A DNA stretch of 8,264 bases from an uncultured Lachnospiraceae bacterium. Its GTDB lineage: Bacteria; Bacillota; Clostridia; Lachnospirales; Lachnospiraceae. The position numbers and the translations under genes were made by a program. The notes beneath the pieces were generated by a model. The model was given only the letters and a program-made list of their open reading frames with translations, did no database searches and was not told the origin of the DNA. The stretch's first letter is position 1; every line of letters begins with the position of its first letter. Shown in pieces: positions 5,171 to 8,264 of this stretch. Location: positions 1-8,264 of the forward strand of contig CAKRNX010000097.1 of NCBI GenBank assembly GCA_934371475.1, written 5' to 3'.

Positions 5171-8131
5171 ATGACAGAACAGAATACTGATTACAGGGAG
5201 GAGAGTCCGGGAGAATGGCCGGATGATCCTGTCAGGAAAATAGACCTGAAAAAATATATCCGAATCAGAGGAGCAAACGAACATAATCTGAAGAATGTCA
5301 GTCTGAATATTCCGCGAAATCAGTTTGTGGTGCTGACCGGGCTGTCCGGTTCAGGCAAGTCTTCTCTGGCATTCGATACGATTTATGCAGAAGGGCAGAG
5401 ACGGTACATGGAGTCACTGTCCTCCTACGCCAGACAGTTCCTGGGACAGATGGAGAAGCCGGAAGTAGAAAGCATTGAGGGACTGCCGCCTGCGATTTCC
5501 ATTGACCAGAAATCAACAAACAGAAATCCGCGTTCTACCGTGGGAACCGTGACGGAAATTTATGATTATTTCCGTCTGCTGTATGCAAGGACAGGCATCC
5601 CGCATTGTCCGAAATGCGGACGGGAGATCAAAAAACAGACGATTGATCAGATGGTGGATCAGCTGATGGATCTGCCTGAGCGGACAAAAATCCAGCTGCT
5701 TGCACCGGTTGTGCGCGGCAGAAAGGGAGAGCATACGAAGCTTTTGCAGCAGGCCAGGAAAAGCGGATATGTGAGAGTGCGTATAGACGGCAGTCTGTAT
5801 GACCTTTCTGAGGAGATCAGGCTGGACAAAAATATCAAGCATACGGTAGAGATCCTGGTAGACCGCCTGATAATCAAGCCGGGGATCGAGAAGCGTCTTT
5901 CAGAGTCTCTGGAGCAGGTGATGGAGCTGGCAGAGGGACTGGCCACTGTGGATGTGCAGAGGCCGCGCCTGGATCCGGATCAGATGCAGGAGAACGGATC
6001 GTCACGGAGCAGTAAGGAGACAGAGGATGAGGTGCTTCATTTCAGCCAGAATTTTGCCTGCCCGGACTGCGGGATCAGTATCGAAGAGATCGAACCGAGG
6101 AGTTTTTCCTTTAACAATCCTTTTGGAGCCTGTCCGGACTGTCTTGGCCTCGGATATAAGATGGAATTTGATATGGATCTGATGATCCCGGACAAAACGC
6201 TCAGTATTACAGAAGGAGCGATTGTAGTAATGGGATGGCAGTCCTGCCGCGAAAAGGGAAGTTTTACACGGGCAATTCTGGATGCACTGGCGGAGGAATA
6301 TCATTTCAGCCTGGATACACCGTTCTGCGATCTTCCGGAGAATGTGCAGCATGTACTGATCTATGGAACAGACGGAAAAGAAGTAAAGGTTCACTACAAG
6401 GGGCAGCGCGGTGAGGGAGTTTATGACGTGGCCTTTGAGGGACTGATCCGTAATGTGGAGCGCCGTTACAGAGAGACTTTTTCCGAGAGCAGCAAGGCCG
6501 AGTATGAGAGCTTTATGCGGATTACACCGTGTAAAACGTGTAAGGGGCAGCGTCTGAAGCCGTCCGCGCTGGCAGTGACAGTGGCGGGCAAAAATATTTA
6601 TGAGATTACTTCCATGTCTGTAGGACATCTGCAGGAGTTCCTGGCAGGGATGAAACTGACACAACAGCAGGAGCTGATCGGGCATCAGATCCTGAAGGAG
6701 ATCAGAGCCAGGATCGGGTTCCTGGTTAATGTGGGGCTGGAATACCTGAGCCTCGCCAGAGCTACGGGAACTCTGTCCGGCGGGGAAGCACAGAGGATCC
6801 GTCTTGCCACACAGATCGGTTCAGGATTGGTCGGAGTGGCCTATATCCTGGATGAACCCAGCATCGGGCTGCACCAGAGGGATAATGACAGACTGCTGAA
6901 TGCGCTGTTTGCCCTGAGAGATCTGGGCAATACCCTGATTGTTGTGGAGCATGATGAGGATACGATGCGGGCCGCAGATTATGTGGTGGATATCGGACCG
7001 GGAGCCGGGGAACACGGTGGCCGTGTTGTGGCACAGGGCACAGCGGAGGATCTGATGAAAAATCCGGACTCTATTACGGGTGCCTATCTTTCCGGCCGAC
7101 TGAAGATTCCGGTGCCGGAGAAACGCCGGACGCCGATGGGATGGCTGACTGTGACGGGGGCGGCGGAGAACAACCTGAAGAATATTACCGTGAAATTCCC
7201 TCTGGGTGTTATGACCTGTGTGACGGGAGTGTCCGGATCCGGCAAGAGTTCTCTGGTCAATGAGATCCTGTACAAGGTACTGGCCGGCAAGCTGAACCGG
7301 GCACGGCTGCTTCCCGGCAAATATAAGGAGATACAGGGGCTGGAACAGCTGGATAAGGTGATTGCAATTGACCAGTCGCCTATCGGACGGACGCCGCGGT
7401 CTAATCCTGCCACTTATACGGGCGTATTTGATCAGATTAGGGATCTGTTTGCAGCTACGGCAGATGCCAAGGCAAGAGGATACAAAAAGGGACGGTTCAG
7501 TTTCAATGTAAAGGGCGGAAGATGTGAGGCCTGCAGCGGAGACGGGATTCTCAAGATTGAGATGCATTTCCTGCCAGATGTCTATGTCCCCTGCGAAGTC
7601 TGCCACGGAAAGCGCTACAACAGGGAAACGCTGGAGGTCAAATATAAAGGAAAAAGTATCTATGATGTGCTGAATATGACAGTGGAAGAGGCTCTGAAGT
7701 TTTTTGACCATGTGCCCGGTATCAGGCGCAAAATTGAAACGCTGAATGATGTGGGACTCTCCTATATCCGCCTGGGGCAGCCGTCGACAGAGCTTTCAGG
7801 AGGAGAGGCACAGAGGATCAAGCTGGCAGCGGAACTGAGCAGGCGCAGTACCGGACGCACGGTTTACATTCTCGATGAGCCTACTACGGGACTGCATTTT
7901 GCAGATGTCCACAAACTGACAGAGATTCTGCAGCGTCTGGCTGATGGCGGCAATACGGTGATTGTGATAGAGCATAATCTGGATGTGATCAAAACGGCCG
8001 ATTATCTGATTGATATGGGACCGGAAGGAGGGGACGGCGGCGGAACAGTAATTGCGCAGGGAACTCCGGAAGAGGTAGCGAAGAGTCCGGTCTCCTACAC
8101 AGGGCGATATATTAAAAAATATCTTAACTGA
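5171..8131 (+). CDS. uvrA: Excinuclease ABC subunit UvrA
   Basis: The dimeric ABC-type ATPase that scans DNA for bulky lesions and delivers UvrB. It has two ABC modules. The first has Walker A GLSGSGKSS (57-65), signature LSGGEAQRIRLA (535-546) and Walker B YILDEPSIGLH (558-568). The second has Walker A GVSGSGKSS (686-694), signature LSGGEAQRIKLA (875-886) and Walker B YILDEPTTGLH (899-909). Zinc-type Cys pairs are seen at CPDC 297-300 with CPDC 321-324, and at CEAC 785-788 with CEVC 808-811; further pairs are at 146/149 and 454/457. At 986 residues it is a few dozen longer than typical. The extra length is mainly an acidic N-terminal tail of about 27 residues before the conserved YIRIRGANEHNLKN, plus a polar stretch around 271-288. 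No alternative ATG or GTG lies in frame within the tail, so the start stands. AAAGGAG (5152-5158) overlaps the uvrB stop and is 12 bases from the ATG, a rather long spacing. Confidence 0.98.
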   Translation: MTEQNTDYREESPGEWPDDPVRKIDLKKYIRIRGANEHNLKNVSLNIPRNQFVVLTGLSGSGKSSLAFDTIYAEGQRRYMESLSSYARQFLGQMEKPEVESIEGLPPAISIDQKSTNRNPRSTVGTVTEIYDYFRLLYARTGIPHCPKCGREIKKQTIDQMVDQLMDLPERTKIQLLAPVVRGRKGEHTKLLQQARKSGYVRVRIDGSLYDLSEEIRLDKNIKHTVEILVDRLIIKPGIEKRLSESLEQVMELAEGLATVDVQRPRLDPDQMQENGSSRSSKETEDEVLHFSQNFACPDCGISIEEIEPRSFSFNNPFGACPDCLGLGYKMEFDMDLMIPDKTLSITEGAIVVMGWQSCREKGSFTRAILDALAEEYHFSLDTPFCDLPENVQHVLIYGTDGKEVKVHYKGQRGEGVYDVAFEGLIRNVERRYRETFSESSKAEYESFMRITPCKTCKGQRLKPSALAVTVAGKNIYEITSMSVGHLQEFLAGMKLTQQQELIGHQILKEIRARIGFLVNVGLEYLSLARATGTLSGGEAQRIRLATQIGSGLVGVAYILDEPSIGLHQRDNDRLLNALFALRDLGNTLIVVEHDEDTMRAADYVVDIGPGAGEHGGRVVAQGTAEDLMKNPDSITGAYLSGRLKIPVPEKRRTPMGWLTVTGAAENNLKNITVKFPLGVMTCVTGVSGSGKSSLVNEILYKVLAGKLNRARLLPGKYKEIQGLEQLDKVIAIDQSPIGRTPRSNPATYTGVFDQIRDLFAATADAKARGYKKGRFSFNVKGGRCEACSGDGILKIEMHFLPDVYVPCEVCHGKRYNRETLEVKYKGKSIYDVLNMTVEEALKFFDHVPGIRRKIETLNDVGLSYIRLGQPSTELSGGEAQRIKLAAELSRRSTGRTVYILDEPTTGLHFADVHKLTEILQRLADGGNTVIVIEHNLDVIKTADYLIDMGPEGGDGGGTVIAQGTPEEVAKSPVSYTGRYIKKYLN

Positions 8132-8166
8132 TGTTTTTAAGCGGATTGAGAATATCTGGGGAACAG

Positions 8167-8209
8167 AAAAGGAACTGCCCTCCGGGAATCCGGTGGGACA
8201 GTTCCTTTT
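8167..8209. terminator. Strong, nearly symmetrical terminator after uvrA
   Basis: AAAAGGAACTG (8167-8177) pairs perfectly with CAGTTCCTTTT (8199-8209). Inside it, CCC/GGG and CCGG/CCGG extend the helix past one bulged A and a T-T mismatch, to a GAAT loop. The A-run on one side and T-run on the other make it a plausible terminator in both directions. It begins 35 bases past the uvrA stop. Confidence 0.85.
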
Positions 8210-8224
8210 CAGGAAAGAGAAAAA

Positions 8225-8263
8225 TTAAAATGTTTTGAGGGAGTACTCCGCAGCGTGTGGAGA
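8225..8263 (-). CDS. Possible 3' end of a convergent gene (partial)
   Basis: Read on the - strand, the last bases encode SPHAAEYSLKTF followed by TAA at 8227-8225. The stop is 15 bases before the A/T-flanked terminator at 8209-8167, ideal spacing for a gene ending there, and the terminator looks bidirectional. Only 12 codons are visible and no family can be named. Another - strand frame is also open across this stretch, so the reading is tentative. Confidence 0.25.
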   Translation of the reverse strand, partial: SPHAAEYSLKTF

Positions 8264-8264
8264 C

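Noticed and set aside
6821..7711. Open frame of 296 codons on the - strand opposite uvrA, with another at 6002-6685
   Set aside because: Both are antisense to conserved ABC-ATPase coding sequence and show no family features.
8240..8249. Palindrome GGAGTACTCC near the right edge
   Set aside because: A single 10-base palindrome, possibly within the end of a convergent gene; nothing further supports a function.

Overview
The window reads as ordinary chromosomal DNA from a low-to-mid G+C Firmicute. The best guess is a gut-type Lachnospiraceae or related Clostridia. This is inferred from the strong AGGAGG/GGAGG ribosome binding sites, the adjacent uvrB-uvrA pair, the DUF4956/CotH pair and the style of the hairpin terminators. 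No 16S or other decisive marker is present, so the family-level placement is inference. All four complete genes lie on the + strand. There is no sign of an insertion sequence, phage, CRISPR array, tRNA or rRNA.

Positions 1-2678 hold the end of an operon. A possible last stretch of an upstream gene (up to 59) is followed by a four- or five-helix membrane protein of the DUF4956 family (56-727). After a 13-base gap comes a membrane-anchored, secreted-looking CotH-family atypical kinase (741-2678). In related Firmicutes these two families often sit next to a VTC-type polyphosphate polymerase gene, which would lie just left of the window. The job of this cassette is not established. It is the least understood part of the window and the best place to look for new biology. 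The CotH protein carries a long acidic, Met/Pro/Asp-repeat insert inside its kinase domain.

Positions 2679-3131 are a non-coding gap of about 450 bases. It contains a strong hairpin (2855-2908) that probably terminates the cotH operon, several further inverted repeats, a degenerate LexA/SOS-box-like site (2975-2988), a good extended -10 promoter element (3028-3036) and a short leader with two mutually exclusive hairpins.

Positions 3132-8131 are the nucleotide excision repair operon uvrB-uvrA, with a 17-base gap between the genes. UvrA finds bulky DNA damage and loads UvrB, which verifies the lesion and recruits UvrC (not in the window). Both proteins look intact, with all expected nucleotide-binding motifs. 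The operon ends at a strong, nearly symmetrical terminator (8167-8209) that could work in both directions. The last bases may hold the 3' end of a convergent - strand gene, but too little is visible to identify it.
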